Source of the DNA: Halothiobacillus sp.
GTDB taxonomy: Bacteria; Pseudomonadota; Gammaproteobacteria; Halothiobacillales; Halothiobacillaceae
Length of the DNA stretch: 64,000 bases
Direction: 5' to 3'
Assembly: GCA_020061705.1 (NCBI GenBank)
Contig: JAGUXT010000058.1
Coordinates: 44,444-108,443 of the forward strand
Part shown: positions 20,151 to 28,751 of the stretch, piece by piece
Layout of the letters: each line of letters opens with the position of its first letter
Position numbering within the stretch: position 1 is the stretch's first letter
Program-made: the position numbers and the translations under genes
Notes under the pieces: generated by a model
What the model was told of the DNA's origin: nothing
The model's database searches: none
Seen by the model: the letters and a program-made list of their open reading frames with translations, nothing else

Positions 20151-21470
20151 CTAGGGTGTGATTTTGCGATACTGATGATTGTCCGTATCGCCCACATAGA
20201 CATTGCCAGCGGCATCGACGGCCACGCCCACCGGGTTATTAAACGAGGCTGACGCAGCAGGGCCATTGGTGGAACCGGGGGTCGTGGAGCCCGCTAGAGT
20301 GGTGACCATTCCGGTTGCCAAATCAATCTTGCGTATCTCGTTATTGCCATCAGCCACATAAAGAAGGGTGTTGTCGCCATTGAGTGCGACGCCTTTCGGA
20401 GCTTTGAACGAAGCGGCTGCGCCGATGCCGTTGGCGGAGCCGGGGGTCGTGGAGCCCGCCAAGGTGGTGACTACCCCGGCCGGGGTGATCTTGCGAATTT
20501 TGTTGTTATCGACATCGCCCACGTAAACATTACCACTGGCATCGACGGCAATACCCTTCGGGTGGTTAAAGCCGGCCGCCGAGCCGATACCGTCGGCAGA
20601 GCCGGGTGTCGTCGAGCCTGCAAGGGTCGTGACGATGCCCGCCGGGGTGATCTTGCGGATCGCATTGTTATTGAAATCGGCAATGTAGAGATTGCCGCTG
20701 GCATCCAGCTTAACGCCCTTCGGGTAATGGAATGAGGCGCCTTGGCCAGTGCCGTCGGCCGAGCCGGGCGTTGTCGAACCCGCGAAGGTCGTGACCATCC
20801 CGGTCGCAAGATTAATCTTGCGAATTTCGTTGTTGTAGGAATCAGCCACATAGAGCGTGGTTTCGCTAGCGTCGAGCGCAACGTCTGTCGGGTAGTTGAA
20901 CGAGGCGGCCGCACCGATGCCGTCGGACGAGCCAGGCGTCGTCGAGCCTGCAAGGGTGGTAACGACGCCGGATGAAGAAATCTTGCGGATCTCAAAGTTG
21001 TTGGTATCAGCAATGTAAAGGGTACCGCTAGCATCGACTACAACGCCGGTTGGATAGTAAAAGGATGCCGCAGCGCCGATGCCGTTGGCCGAGCCGGGGG
21101 TCGTGGACCCCGCCAGCGTGGACACCGTGGGCGGGAGGCAGGCGACCGTTACTCCTGAAACATTACTGGCATTGATACTGCCGTTGCCGTGGGTCACGGT
21201 ACAGGTTTCGCCACTCGGCTGGGTTCCCACTGTCACGGTATAGGCCGCGCCATTGGGTAACGCGCTAGCGAAAGTAAAGCTACCGTTGGCTGTGACAATG
21301 AGAGGATCACCGCCATTATTCAGCAAGGTGACCGATGCGACACTATCCAGACCGGAGACCGTACCTCCGATGGTATAGGCCATTGTCGTTGAAGACCCGC
21401 CACAACCAGTGAGACTGAGAGATAAGGTTGCTGCCGTCACGAACACAGCTAAGGATTTGATAGGTGTCAT
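20151..21470 (-). CDS. NHL-repeat lipoprotein (six-bladed beta-propeller)
   Basis: 439 aa. The lipoprotein signal has lipobox LTGC at residues 20-23, followed by a short Gly/Ser linker and a ~90-residue Ig-like or carboxypeptidase-regulatory-like domain (GTVSGLDSVASVTLL). Six near-identical ~52-residue units follow, each starting with (V/M)VTTLAGSTTPGS and containing VAVDASGN(L/V)Y(V/I)(A/G)D and IRKI. These are NHL blades forming one propeller, probably in the periplasm or on the outer membrane. Ligand unknown. The last C-terminal unit ends shortly before the stop, and the repeats are conserved at the DNA level (156-bp period), suggesting recent amplification or recombination. Confidence 0.85.
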   Translation of the reverse strand: MTPIKSLAVFVTAATLSLSLTGCGGSSTTMAYTIGGTVSGLDSVASVTLLNNGGDPLIVTANGSFTFASALPNGAAYTVTVGTQPSGETCTVTHGNGSINASNVSGVTVACLPPTVSTLAGSTTPGSANGIGAAASFYYPTGVVVDASGTLYIADTNNFEIRKISSSGVVTTLAGSTTPGSSDGIGAAASFNYPTDVALDASETTLYVADSYNNEIRKINLATGMVTTFAGSTTPGSADGTGQGASFHYPKGVKLDASGNLYIADFNNNAIRKITPAGIVTTLAGSTTPGSADGIGSAAGFNHPKGIAVDASGNVYVGDVDNNKIRKITPAGVVTTLAGSTTPGSANGIGAAASFKAPKGVALNGDNTLLYVADGNNEIRKIDLATGMVTTLAGSTTPGSTNGPAASASFNNPVGVAVDAAGNVYVGDTDNHQYRKITP

Positions 21471-21530
21471 AATGAACGCTCCATTTAAGCTTTAATGGTC
21501 GGTGAGTTCGCATCATACCCGCACTTTGAG

Positions 21531-21684
21531 CCTTGGCAGGCTGTTGAAATCAGCCTGCCAAGGCGGGGCATGGATGCCCCGTCGCACTAATGACGCAAGT
21601 CATTGAAATGCGCGAGACCGCCCGGGCGTGTACCGGGCTGATCGAGTCTGAATGAAGCCATGAATGGGTTCATTCAGAGTTTCC
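21531..21684. mobile_element. ~155-bp hairpin-rich element, copy 2
   Basis: This copy shares about 120 bp of high identity with 19842-19966 in the same order and orientation. Hairpins: 21531-21563 (13-bp perfect stem, a sequence unrelated to copy 1's first stem), 21564-21581 (7-bp stem, loop TGGA), 21583-21612 with a GCAA tetraloop, 21620-21638, and 21647-21678. Its right end touches the stop codon of the DAACS gene at 21685, and it lies upstream of the NHL gene start. Confidence 0.75.
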
Positions 21685-23016
21685 TTAAATATCTGCGCAT
21701 CTACGTTTGCGCGCCACTTCACCCAACACGCCCTCCTCGCCCTCAATCCTCGCGATGAGCACCGCGCCTACCGAGTCGGAGAATACATTCACCGTGGTGC
21801 GGCTCATGTCGAGCAGGCGATCCACCACGAGAATCAAGCCCAGCGCTTCGAGCGGCAAACCAAGGCTGCTCAGGATCAGGGTGATGGCCACCAAGCTGGC
21901 GGCGGGGATACCGGCCACGCCGACGGAGGTCATCAAGGCCAGCATCAGAACGCTGAATTGTTGCACCAGACTAAGCTCCACACCGTAGAGCTGGGCGATG
22001 AACAGCACCACCACGCCTTCGTACAGCGCGGTTCCGTCCATATTCACCGTCGCGCCCAGCGGCAGAACGAAGCTGGCGGTGCGGTTGGACACGCCCGCGC
22101 CTTTTTCCACGCATTCAATGGTCACCGGCAGGGTGGCGGCGCTGGAGGCAGTGGAAAATGCGGTGAGCAGGGCGGGCGTCATGGCGCGGTAATGGCGCAA
22201 TGGGCTGACGCGAGCGAGCAGGCGCAGGATCAGCGGCAGGGTAATCAGCATGTGAAAACCCAGTGCAAGGATGACGGTAAACATAAAGCCCGCCATCGGG
22301 CGCATGGCATCCAGACCCGAGGATGCGACAACCTTGGCGACCAGGGCGAATACGCCGATGGGCGCAAAGAACAGCACGAAGTCGGTCATACGCAACATCA
22401 CCTGATACACGCCCTGCCAGAAGGCGCGCTGCACCTCGGCGGCGCCCTTTTCAATGCGCGTCATGAACAGACCGTACAACAGGCTGAAAGTAATCAGCCC
22501 GAGCATTTGCCCGTTAGCGGCGGCCTGGATGATGTTCGGCGGGAAAAACTGGTGCAGCATTCCGGCCAGATCGCCCATGCTGCGCCCTTCGACGGCCTTG
22601 GTCACCGACTCGACGCTGCCGCTCGGCGGCACAAAGCCGGGCATCACGCCCGGCTGGATGAGGTTGACGAACAGCAGCCCGGTCAGGATGGCCAGCACGC
22701 TGGTGACGAGGTAATAGCTCAGCGTTTTCAGACCGAGCCGCCCCAGCCCGCCGCCATCACTGGCTGAACCGATGCCGCTGATAATCGCGGCAACCACCAG
22801 CGGCACCACCAGCATTTTGAGGGCGTTGAGGAACAGATCGCCCACGAAGGCGTACATATCAAAGAGACGCAGGCCGAAGATATTGGCCTCCATGCCGCCC
22901 AGCCAGCCGGCCAGAACGGCCAGCGCAATCGACAGCAAAATCATGCGCACCGAAACCGGCATGGCCACGCTGGCGCCCGCATGATGCGGCGAGCTTTTGG
23001 AAGTCGACTGCGTCAT
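21685..23016 (-). CDS. dicarboxylate/amino acid:cation symporter (DAACS family)
   Basis: 443 aa from the ATG at 23016, preceded by GAGG; a TTG two codons upstream is less likely. Inner-membrane Na+ or H+ coupled transporter of the GltP/DctA fold. It has the serine-rich hairpin STASSAATLPVT near residue 285, the NMDGT motif in GATVNMDGTALYE near 325, and the C-terminal substrate site LLDMSRTTVNVFSDSVGA near 410. The aspartate/arginine pattern fits either acidic amino acids or C4-dicarboxylates, so no symbol is given. The stop codon is directly against repeat copy 2, so the extreme C-terminus (EVARKRRCADI) may have been altered by that insertion. Confidence 0.9.
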   Translation of the reverse strand: MTQSTSKSSPHHAGASVAMPVSVRMILLSIALAVLAGWLGGMEANIFGLRLFDMYAFVGDLFLNALKMLVVPLVVAAIISGIGSASDGGGLGRLGLKTLSYYLVTSVLAILTGLLFVNLIQPGVMPGFVPPSGSVESVTKAVEGRSMGDLAGMLHQFFPPNIIQAAANGQMLGLITFSLLYGLFMTRIEKGAAEVQRAFWQGVYQVMLRMTDFVLFFAPIGVFALVAKVVASSGLDAMRPMAGFMFTVILALGFHMLITLPLILRLLARVSPLRHYRAMTPALLTAFSTASSAATLPVTIECVEKGAGVSNRTASFVLPLGATVNMDGTALYEGVVVLFIAQLYGVELSLVQQFSVLMLALMTSVGVAGIPAASLVAITLILSSLGLPLEALGLILVVDRLLDMSRTTVNVFSDSVGAVLIARIEGEEGVLGEVARKRRCADI

Positions 23017-23085
23017 AAACAACCTCGAAATTCGTCAATCGTCCTGCAAGGGCTCGCCTTGGGTCACACACTGGCGCGCAAACAT

Positions 23086-23847
23086 TCAATCGCCAGCCAC
23101 AATCCTTTCCACCGCTTCAAGCACATTCGATACCATACACGCACCGGCAGGCAGTCTGCGCTCGTCCCCCGCGTGATATTTGCCCGTCTGCACCAGCATG
23201 GCCTGCAGGCCGGCCTCATGCGCCCCGCACACATCGCTTTCGACATCATCCCCGATCATGCGCACGCTTGCCATCGGCACGCCCAAGCATTCCACTGCGT
23301 GGTGAAAAAACGCCGCACCCGGCTTACCCATCTGTACGGCCTCGCATCCTGCTGCGGTCTCCAGCAGGCGCACAAACGGCCCCGCATCCAGAAACAGCTC
23401 GCCACCCTCGCGGAAGTAACGGCTACCTGAAAGGGAAAGCAGCGGTGCACCGCGCATCAACAAGCGGAAAGCGGCATTCAGTGCGGCATAGCTAAAGCCA
23501 TCGCCCGCATCACCGACCACCACAGCATTCGGTTGCGCTTCTTCCAACGCCTCAAAATCGACACGCAGCCCCGGATGCACCATCAGCATGGGGCGATATT
23601 GCTCACGCGCCAGCCATGCCTGCGCCAGCACAGACGGAGTCAAAAGCTGATCCTGACGCACGGCAAGCCCGGCGGCGTCCAGCCGCGCCCACAGCGCCGC
23701 CCGTGCCGTGCGGGTCGTGTTGGTCAACAACAGAAATGGAAGATTGACCGCACGCAGGCGGTCAAGCGCCTCACGTGCGCCGGGCAAAGGCGCGTCCCCA
23801 TCCAGCAGCACCCCGCCGATATCCAGCAACACGGCTTGTACACGCAT
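23086..23847 (-). CDS. HAD-IIA family hydrolase
   Basis: 253 aa from the ATG at 23847 (MRVQAVLLDIGGVLLDGD), preceded by a GGGGGAG purine tract. Motif I is LDIGGVLLDGD; note a Gly where many family members have the second Asp two positions after the nucleophile. Motif II LLTNTTRT, a type-IIA cap, GKPGAAFF and motif IV IGDDVESDVCGA follow. It resembles the LHPP/TIGR01458 branch of HAD-IIA phosphatases, which act on small phosphometabolites such as phospholysine or pyrophosphate. The substrate is uncertain. The gene is 69 bp upstream of the DAACS gene on the same strand. Confidence 0.82.
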   Translation of the reverse strand: MRVQAVLLDIGGVLLDGDAPLPGAREALDRLRAVNLPFLLLTNTTRTARAALWARLDAAGLAVRQDQLLTPSVLAQAWLAREQYRPMLMVHPGLRVDFEALEEAQPNAVVVGDAGDGFSYAALNAAFRLLMRGAPLLSLSGSRYFREGGELFLDAGPFVRLLETAAGCEAVQMGKPGAAFFHHAVECLGVPMASVRMIGDDVESDVCGAHEAGLQAMLVQTGKYHAGDERRLPAGACMVSNVLEAVERIVAGD

Positions 23848-23957
23848 CACTCTCCCCCCGATGCACTGGCATCTTGTGGGATTTATAGGCCTGAGGATGC
23901 GAGACGGCAAGCAGAACCTTCCTTAAGGTTCGTGCTGTTATGATGGTCTCGCACACT

Positions 23958-24194
23958 GGCAGCCTGTCGGACTTGAGCGGCTGAAGCGAAAAAGTCGCCG
24001 ACCGAGGGCAGATTTTGACGATTTTTTTTGGCAATATCAGAAACTATTGGCTAAAAAAATCGGTGAAATATGCACTGGTCAGAAAAGCGCCGCCTAGAGC
24101 GGCACTGGGATGCGAAGCATCACCCGAAGGGCGGAATCCAAGGATGGATTCCGCAAGCTTTTGCAGCCAGGTCGCCCCAAGTCCGACAAGCTGC
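23958..24194. mobile_element. MITE-like element with 17-bp inverted ends and a tandem hairpin array
   Basis: The left end GCAGCCTGTCGGACTTG (23959-23975) and the right end 24178-24194 are inverted repeats matching at 16 of 17 positions. No open reading frame of its own is seen. The right half carries four hairpins in a row: 24089-24103, 24109-24121 (triloop GAA), 24123-24131 (triloop GAA) and 24132-24153 (8-bp stem, hexaloop AAGGAT). It ends 27 bp before the next gene's ATG and so forms its 5' leader. Confidence 0.65.
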
Positions 24195-24221
24195 TCCCAT
24201 CTGCCCTGCAAGGGAAACATC

Positions 24222-24728
24222 ATGAGTACCGAGATCTGGGAACTGCTTTCCTACATCGTGACTGTCATTGGCCTGCCGATGGCGCTGGCATTCTTCATTT
24301 TTGAACATCGCAAAGAGCGCGCCAATGAGGAAGAGGCCATCTGGCAGCAATTGTCGGATGCGTATATCGATTTTTTGAAAGTCGTCATCGACAATTCAGA
24401 CCTGCAACTGCGCGTTAAAACTGCCGTGACCAACCTCAACGAGGAGCAGCTTGAGCGTAAGCGAGTGATTTTTGACATGCTGATTTCACTGTTCGAGCGT
24501 GCCTATCTTTTGGCCTATGAAGACGAGATGGATGAAAAACAGCGCCGCCTATGGCACTCGTGGGAGGACTACATGCGCGAATGGTGTCAGCGCGAAGATT
24601 TCCGCACTCGTTTACCCGAGCTGGTGTGTGGCGAGGATCCGGATTTTGCAGCTTATATCACGCGCTTGGCGCAGAATCCGGCGATAGATTGCCATGTGAT
24701 TGAGCCTCCGCCCCCTCCGGGGACATAA
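24222..24728 (+). CDS. small membrane-anchored protein of unknown function
   Basis: 168 aa from the ATG at 24222 (preceded by AAGGGAAACATC); the longer frame reaching back to 24015 runs through the MITE and is rejected. One N-terminal transmembrane helix (SYIVTVIGLPMALAFFIFE, residues 9-27) is followed by a charged cytoplasmic helical domain with EEEAIWQQLSDAYIDFLKVV and LISLFERAYLLAYE. Similar small proteins are known only as hypothetical. Position just upstream of the phoH-ybeY-corC-lnt operon suggests nothing specific. Confidence 0.65.
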   Translation: MSTEIWELLSYIVTVIGLPMALAFFIFEHRKERANEEEAIWQQLSDAYIDFLKVVIDNSDLQLRVKTAVTNLNEEQLERKRVIFDMLISLFERAYLLAYEDEMDEKQRRLWHSWEDYMREWCQREDFRTRLPELVCGEDPDFAAYITRLAQNPAIDCHVIEPPPPPGT

Positions 24729-24752
24729 GGCTGCGGTTGAATTTAACTGAAC

Positions 24753-24780
24753 CCCGCCCCATGATGCGGGTATTCATTTT
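24753..24780 (+). terminator. weak terminator candidate
   Basis: A 5-bp stem CCCGC/GCGGG is followed within 6 bases by a T run. It lies between the membrane-protein gene and phoH. The stem is short, so the call is tentative. Confidence 0.3.
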
Positions 24781-24794
24781 TGTAAGAATATGCA

Positions 24795-25772
24795 TTGAGC
24801 ACTTCCATTCAAACCCGCGCACTTGCGCTGACGCCTCATGACAATCTGCGTCTTGCCCACCTTTGCGGCCAGCTTGATGGCCATTTGCGTATGTTGGAGC
24901 GCCGCTTGGGTGTGGAAATCAATAATCGCGGCTTTGATTTTCAGGTGATTGGCCCCGAGGACGCCGTTACAGTCACGCTCGGACTGTTGACCAGCCTGTA
25001 CGCGCAAACCGAGACCACGGTGGTCAACTCCAACACGATTCATCTTGCCTTGGTGGAAAGCGGATTTGGCGATCCCATCGAAGAGCCGGTCGAGGATCAG
25101 GCTCCGGATGCGTTCAGTATTCGCACGCCGCGCATGACGATCAAGGGGCGCGGGGCGAATCAGGCACGTTATTTGCGTGACATAAAAAGCCATGACCTGA
25201 GTTTTGGCATTGGGCCGGCGGGCACGGGCAAGACGTATCTTGCAGTTGCAGCGGCGGTCGAGGCGCTCGAAAACGAAGAGGTGCGGCGGATTATGTTGGT
25301 GCGTCCGGCGGTGGAGGCAGGTGAGCGTTTGGGCTTTTTGCCTGGCGATATGGCGCAAAAAATTGACCCGTATTTACGTCCGATGTACGACGCGCTGTAT
25401 GAGATGCTGGGTTTTGAGCGCGTGATGAAGCTGATTGAGCGTAATGTGATTGAGGTTGCACCACTGGCGTTTATGCGCGGGCGCACGCTGAACGAAGCCT
25501 TCATCATTCTGGACGAAGCACAGAACACCACGGTGGAGCAGATGAAAATGTTCCTTACGCGTATCGGCTTTGGCTCGCGTGCGGTAGTGACTGGCGATGT
25601 GACACAAATCGACCTGCCGCGTGCGCAAATGTCGGGTTTGCGCCATGCGATTGAGATTATCAAAGATGTGGACGGAGTGAGCTTCACCTTTTTCCAGGCG
25701 CGCGACGTGGTGCGCCACCCGCTGGTCAAACGCATTGTGGCCGCGTATGAAAAAGCTGATGTTCACGGTTGA
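24795..25772 (+). CDS. ybeZ: PhoH-like NTPase YbeZ
   Basis: 325 aa from a TTG start; a stop lies four codons upstream and no ATG is available before residue 33, while the residues in between (LRLAHLCGQLDGHLRMLERR) match the family N-terminus, so TTG is likely. P-loop GPAGTGKTYLA near residue 142, Walker B FIILDEAQNTT near 238, and VVTGDVTQIDLP near 265. PhoH proteins are ATPases linked to RNA metabolism and partner YbeY in ribosome quality control. It heads the conserved order ybeZ-ybeY-corC-lnt, with short gaps indicating one operon. Confidence 0.93.
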   Translation: MSTSIQTRALALTPHDNLRLAHLCGQLDGHLRMLERRLGVEINNRGFDFQVIGPEDAVTVTLGLLTSLYAQTETTVVNSNTIHLALVESGFGDPIEEPVEDQAPDAFSIRTPRMTIKGRGANQARYLRDIKSHDLSFGIGPAGTGKTYLAVAAAVEALENEEVRRIMLVRPAVEAGERLGFLPGDMAQKIDPYLRPMYDALYEMLGFERVMKLIERNVIEVAPLAFMRGRTLNEAFIILDEAQNTTVEQMKMFLTRIGFGSRAVVTGDVTQIDLPRAQMSGLRHAIEIIKDVDGVSFTFFQARDVVRHPLVKRIVAAYEKADVHG

Positions 25773-25784
25773 GAATTGTGAGAA

Positions 25785-26282
25785 ATGAACATGCTTGATC
25801 TTGATATTCAATACCCCGATGCAGCAGATGGCAGTGAGGGTATTTTCGACGCCTCCTCCAGCTTGCCGTCACCCGAACAATTCACCCGCTGGGTCGCTGA
25901 AGCAGTTGGCAAGGTTCCTACCGCCATGACATTGCGTCTCGCGCCGCTGCACGAAGCCGCGCAGCTCAACATGAAGTTTCGCGGCAAGGATTACGCGACG
26001 AATGTGCTGTCTTTTCCGCTGGAATTCCCGGAGGAAACGGGGATTCCTTACATTGGCGACATCGTGATCTGCCCTGAGGTGGTTGCGCGAGAGACCGCCG
26101 AACAAGGCAAGCCGTTGCTGGCGCATTACGCGCATCTAACTGTGCATGGCACATTGCATTTACTCGGCTACGATCATGAAAATGACGACGATGCCCTGGA
26201 AATGGAAACGCTGGAGACACAAATCCTTGCCACACTTGGCTTCCCTGACCCATACCAGCCCATCGAAGAGACCTTGGATTAA
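25785..26282 (+). CDS. ybeY: endoribonuclease YbeY (rRNA maturation factor)
   Basis: 165 aa, 12 bp after ybeZ. The zinc site [12 protein letters not shown] near residue 122 has the three conserved His of UPF0054. [12 protein letters not shown] and YIGDIVIC match the family core. YbeY is a single-strand endoribonuclease needed for 16S rRNA 3'-end maturation and 70S quality control. An acidic N-terminal extension (about 20 residues) precedes the domain. Confidence 0.95.
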   Translation: MNMLDLDIQYPDAADGSEGIFDASSSLPSPEQFTRWVAEAVGKVPTAMTLRLAPLHEAAQLNMKFRGKDYATNVLSFPLEFPEETGIPYIGDIVICPEVVARETAEQGKPLLAHYAHLTVHGTLHLLGYDHENDDDALEMETLETQILATLGFPDPYQPIEETLD

Positions 26283-26285
26283 CTT

Positions 26286-27197
26286 ATGGACGACCCCTCC
26301 CCGAGTACCACCAGCCCGTCACCCTCGCCGCGTGGCTGGCTGGACAAATTAGTGCAATTGATCGCGGGCGAACCACGCAACCGCGAAGACTTGATTGAAA
26401 CGCTGGAAACCGCACAGGAGCGGGGCCTGCTCGATCACGGCGCGCTGGCGATGATCGAAGGTGTGTTGGAGCTGCATGAGTTGCGCGCACGCGATTTAAT
26501 GATCCCACGCGGACAAATGGCCGTCCTCGAACATAGCATGGGTTTTGATGAGCTTTTGCAGCGTGTGCTCGAATCCGGACACTCGCGCTACCCGGTGATT
26601 GGCGAAGATCGTGATGAAGTGCTGGGCTTGCTGCTGGTCAAGGACTTGCTGCACTTGATCCCGAATACGCGCAACGATACGCAAGATAATGATGCCCAAG
26701 CCGAGTTTGATATTGCTCCCTACCTGCGACCAGCGTTATTTGTGCCCGAAAGCAAGCGCATTGACGCGCTGCTGGCCGAATTGCGCGCCTCGCGCAATCA
26801 TATGGCGCTGGTGATCGACGAATACGGCGGCATTGCGGGTTTAGTGACGATTGAAGATATTTTGGAAGAAATTGTCGGCGCGATTGATGACGAACACGAT
26901 GTCGCCGAAGACGTGCTGATTCGTGCGGCGGGCAATGACCGCTACATCGTTCATGCCCTAACCCCCATTGAAGAGTTCAACGCGGCCACGGGCGCCGAGC
27001 TGTCTGATGCAGACTTCGACACCATCGGCGGTTTCGTGACCCATGCGATTGGACATCTGCCGCAGCGCGATGAAGTCATTGAGCTGGAAGGATTCAAATT
27101 CCGCGTGATTAGCGCGGATCGGCGCAGGTTGCACCGGATGCGCGTGACCCGCTTGGGCGTTGGCCCGGGCGTACACACACAGCAGCCTGAAAGCTGA
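26286..27197 (+). CDS. corC: CorC/HlyC-family CBS-domain protein
   Basis: 303 aa, beginning 3 bp after ybeY. Two CBS domains cover about 70-200 (ARDLMIPRGQM, GHSRYPVIGEDRDEVLGLLL, and VPESKRIDALLAELR with HMALVIDEYGG). A CorC_HlyC transporter-associated domain forms the C-terminal ~85 residues (DADFDTIGGFVTHAIGHLP). It is the E. coli YbeX/CorC counterpart, implicated in Mg2+/Co2+ homeostasis and, more recently, in ribosome metabolism. It is soluble, with no transmembrane part. Confidence 0.93.
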   Translation: MDDPSPSTTSPSPSPRGWLDKLVQLIAGEPRNREDLIETLETAQERGLLDHGALAMIEGVLELHELRARDLMIPRGQMAVLEHSMGFDELLQRVLESGHSRYPVIGEDRDEVLGLLLVKDLLHLIPNTRNDTQDNDAQAEFDIAPYLRPALFVPESKRIDALLAELRASRNHMALVIDEYGGIAGLVTIEDILEEIVGAIDDEHDVAEDVLIRAAGNDRYIVHALTPIEEFNAATGAELSDADFDTIGGFVTHAIGHLPQRDEVIELEGFKFRVISADRRRLHRMRVTRLGVGPGVHTQQPES

Positions 27198-27198
27198 C

Positions 27199-28698
27199 AT
27201 GCCTTATCAGCTCTGGCTGGCGCGCTTGGCCGCCCTGTTGCTGGGTGCAGTGCTGCCCTTGGCCTTTGCGCCGTTCGATCTATGGTGGATTGCGCCACTC
27301 AGCCTTGCCGGGCTGTTCTGGCTGTGGTGTTCAGCCACACCACGCATTGCAGGCTGGCTGGGCTATGCCTTCGGTCTTGGCATGTTCGGTGTCGGCGTAA
27401 GCTGGATTTTCGTTTCCATGCACCACTTCGGCGAGGCCATTGTGCCCGTAGCCGGGTTGATTACCCTTGTCTTTGCCGCCGTCATGGCCGTGTTTCCTGC
27501 GCTGGCGGGCTATGTCGCCGCACGTCTAAGCTCCGAAGGCAGTGTCGCACGCATTCTGATTGCCATACCGCTGGCCTGGATGCTGCTTGAACTCATACGC
27601 GGCGAATTTCTGGGCGGCTTTCCCTGGCTCAATCTGGGCGCAAGCCAGATCAACGGCGCGCTGGCAGGCTACGGGCCTGTTTTCGGCGAGTACGGCATGA
27701 GTCTTGTGCTGGCGTTGAGCGCCGCCCTGCTGCTGCTGTTTGTCACGCGACACAAAAAAATCATCTACACATTGGGGCTGTTCGTCTTGCTGGCGCTGTG
27801 GGCGGGGGGTATTACCCTGCGTCATATCGACTGGGTTGAAGCAGCCGGCGAGCCTGTCAGCGTGGCCATCGTGCAGGGCAATGTGGAGCAGTCACGCAAA
27901 TTCGACCCAAATGTGTTTCAGGCCACGCTGGATCTGTATCGGCATCTGACCGATACCCAGGCCGCCGATGTGCGGCTGGTCGTCTGGCCGGAAACCGCCG
28001 TGCCGGATACCGTGACGCAAGCTGTACCTTTTTTGATCGAAATGCAGGATGTGGCACGCACGCGCAACCAACAGATCGTGGCAGGGGTGTTCGATCAGGA
28101 TCAGGCCGGGCGCTATTACAACGCGCTACTCACCCTGCCGGTGGAGGGTGGGCGCTATTACAAGCGTCACCTCGTGCCTTTTGGTGAATACCTACCGTTA
28201 CGCTTTTTAATCGAACCATTCCGTAGCGTCATTCAGGTACCGATGTCCGATTTAACCTCCGGGCGCGACGATCAGCCCTTGCTGCAACTGGCCGGATACC
28301 CTGTCGGCGCATCCATCTGTTACGAAGCCACCCTGGCGCGCAAGATCAATACCGCCCTGCCTGAAGCAGCGTTTTTGCTGAACGCCAGTAACGATGCCTG
28401 GTTTGGCGATTCGCTTGCGCCGCACCAGCACTTGCAAATCGCTGCCATGCGCAGTCTGGAAAGCGGGCGCTGGATGCTGCGCGCGACCAATACCGGCATT
28501 TCCGCGTTGATTGATCCGCGCGGTCAAATCGTCGCTCGCACGCCGCAATTCGAGCAAGCCGTGTTGCGCGGCAAAATTGTGCCGATGCAAGGTGCCACGC
28601 CGTTTGTGCTTTGGGGCGCGTGGCCGGTGTGGTTATTGAGTGTGTTTGGAGTTTTGGCACTCATGCTTTGGCGCAGGTTGAAGCCGGACAAAGGGTAG
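27199..28698 (+). CDS. lnt: apolipoprotein N-acyltransferase
   Basis: 499 aa from the ATG at 27199, one base after the corC stop; an upstream in-frame start lies inside corC. The N-terminal ~200 residues form about six to seven transmembrane helices. The periplasmic nitrilase domain carries the Glu-Lys-Cys triad: VVWPETAVP (near residue 265), YYKRHLVPFGEYLP (near 330) and GASICYEA (near 373). A last helix follows (WPVWLLSVFGVLALMLW). Lnt adds the third acyl chain to outer-membrane lipoproteins, acting on products such as LptE encoded downstream. Confidence 0.96.
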   Translation: MPYQLWLARLAALLLGAVLPLAFAPFDLWWIAPLSLAGLFWLWCSATPRIAGWLGYAFGLGMFGVGVSWIFVSMHHFGEAIVPVAGLITLVFAAVMAVFPALAGYVAARLSSEGSVARILIAIPLAWMLLELIRGEFLGGFPWLNLGASQINGALAGYGPVFGEYGMSLVLALSAALLLLFVTRHKKIIYTLGLFVLLALWAGGITLRHIDWVEAAGEPVSVAIVQGNVEQSRKFDPNVFQATLDLYRHLTDTQAADVRLVVWPETAVPDTVTQAVPFLIEMQDVARTRNQQIVAGVFDQDQAGRYYNALLTLPVEGGRYYKRHLVPFGEYLPLRFLIEPFRSVIQVPMSDLTSGRDDQPLLQLAGYPVGASICYEATLARKINTALPEAAFLLNASNDAWFGDSLAPHQHLQIAAMRSLESGRWMLRATNTGISALIDPRGQIVARTPQFEQAVLRGKIVPMQGATPFVLWGAWPVWLLSVFGVLALMLWRRLKPDKG

Positions 28699-28742
28699 GT
28701 GCGGGCTTGCGCCAGCTTCGCGTTAATGAATTCGCACCTATA
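28696..28742. repeat. TAGGTGCG palindromic repeat, copy 1
   Basis: The ~47-bp sequence is bounded by TAGGTGCG and CGCACCTA. An inverted near-identical copy sits at 50688-50734, and a relative with a longer stem at 55200-55257. It fills the gap after lnt and touches its stop codon. Confidence 0.7.
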
Positions 28743-28751
28743 AACAAAGCG

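Noticed and set aside
21664..22767. A 367-codon frame opposite the DAACS symporter
   Set aside because: Its His/Gln-rich translation is the shadow of hydrophobic codons; the minus-strand gene has full family motifs.
24015..24221. N-terminal extension of the small membrane protein
   Set aside because: It translates the MITE hairpin array; the ATG at 24222 has its own Shine-Dalgarno and a clean membrane helix.
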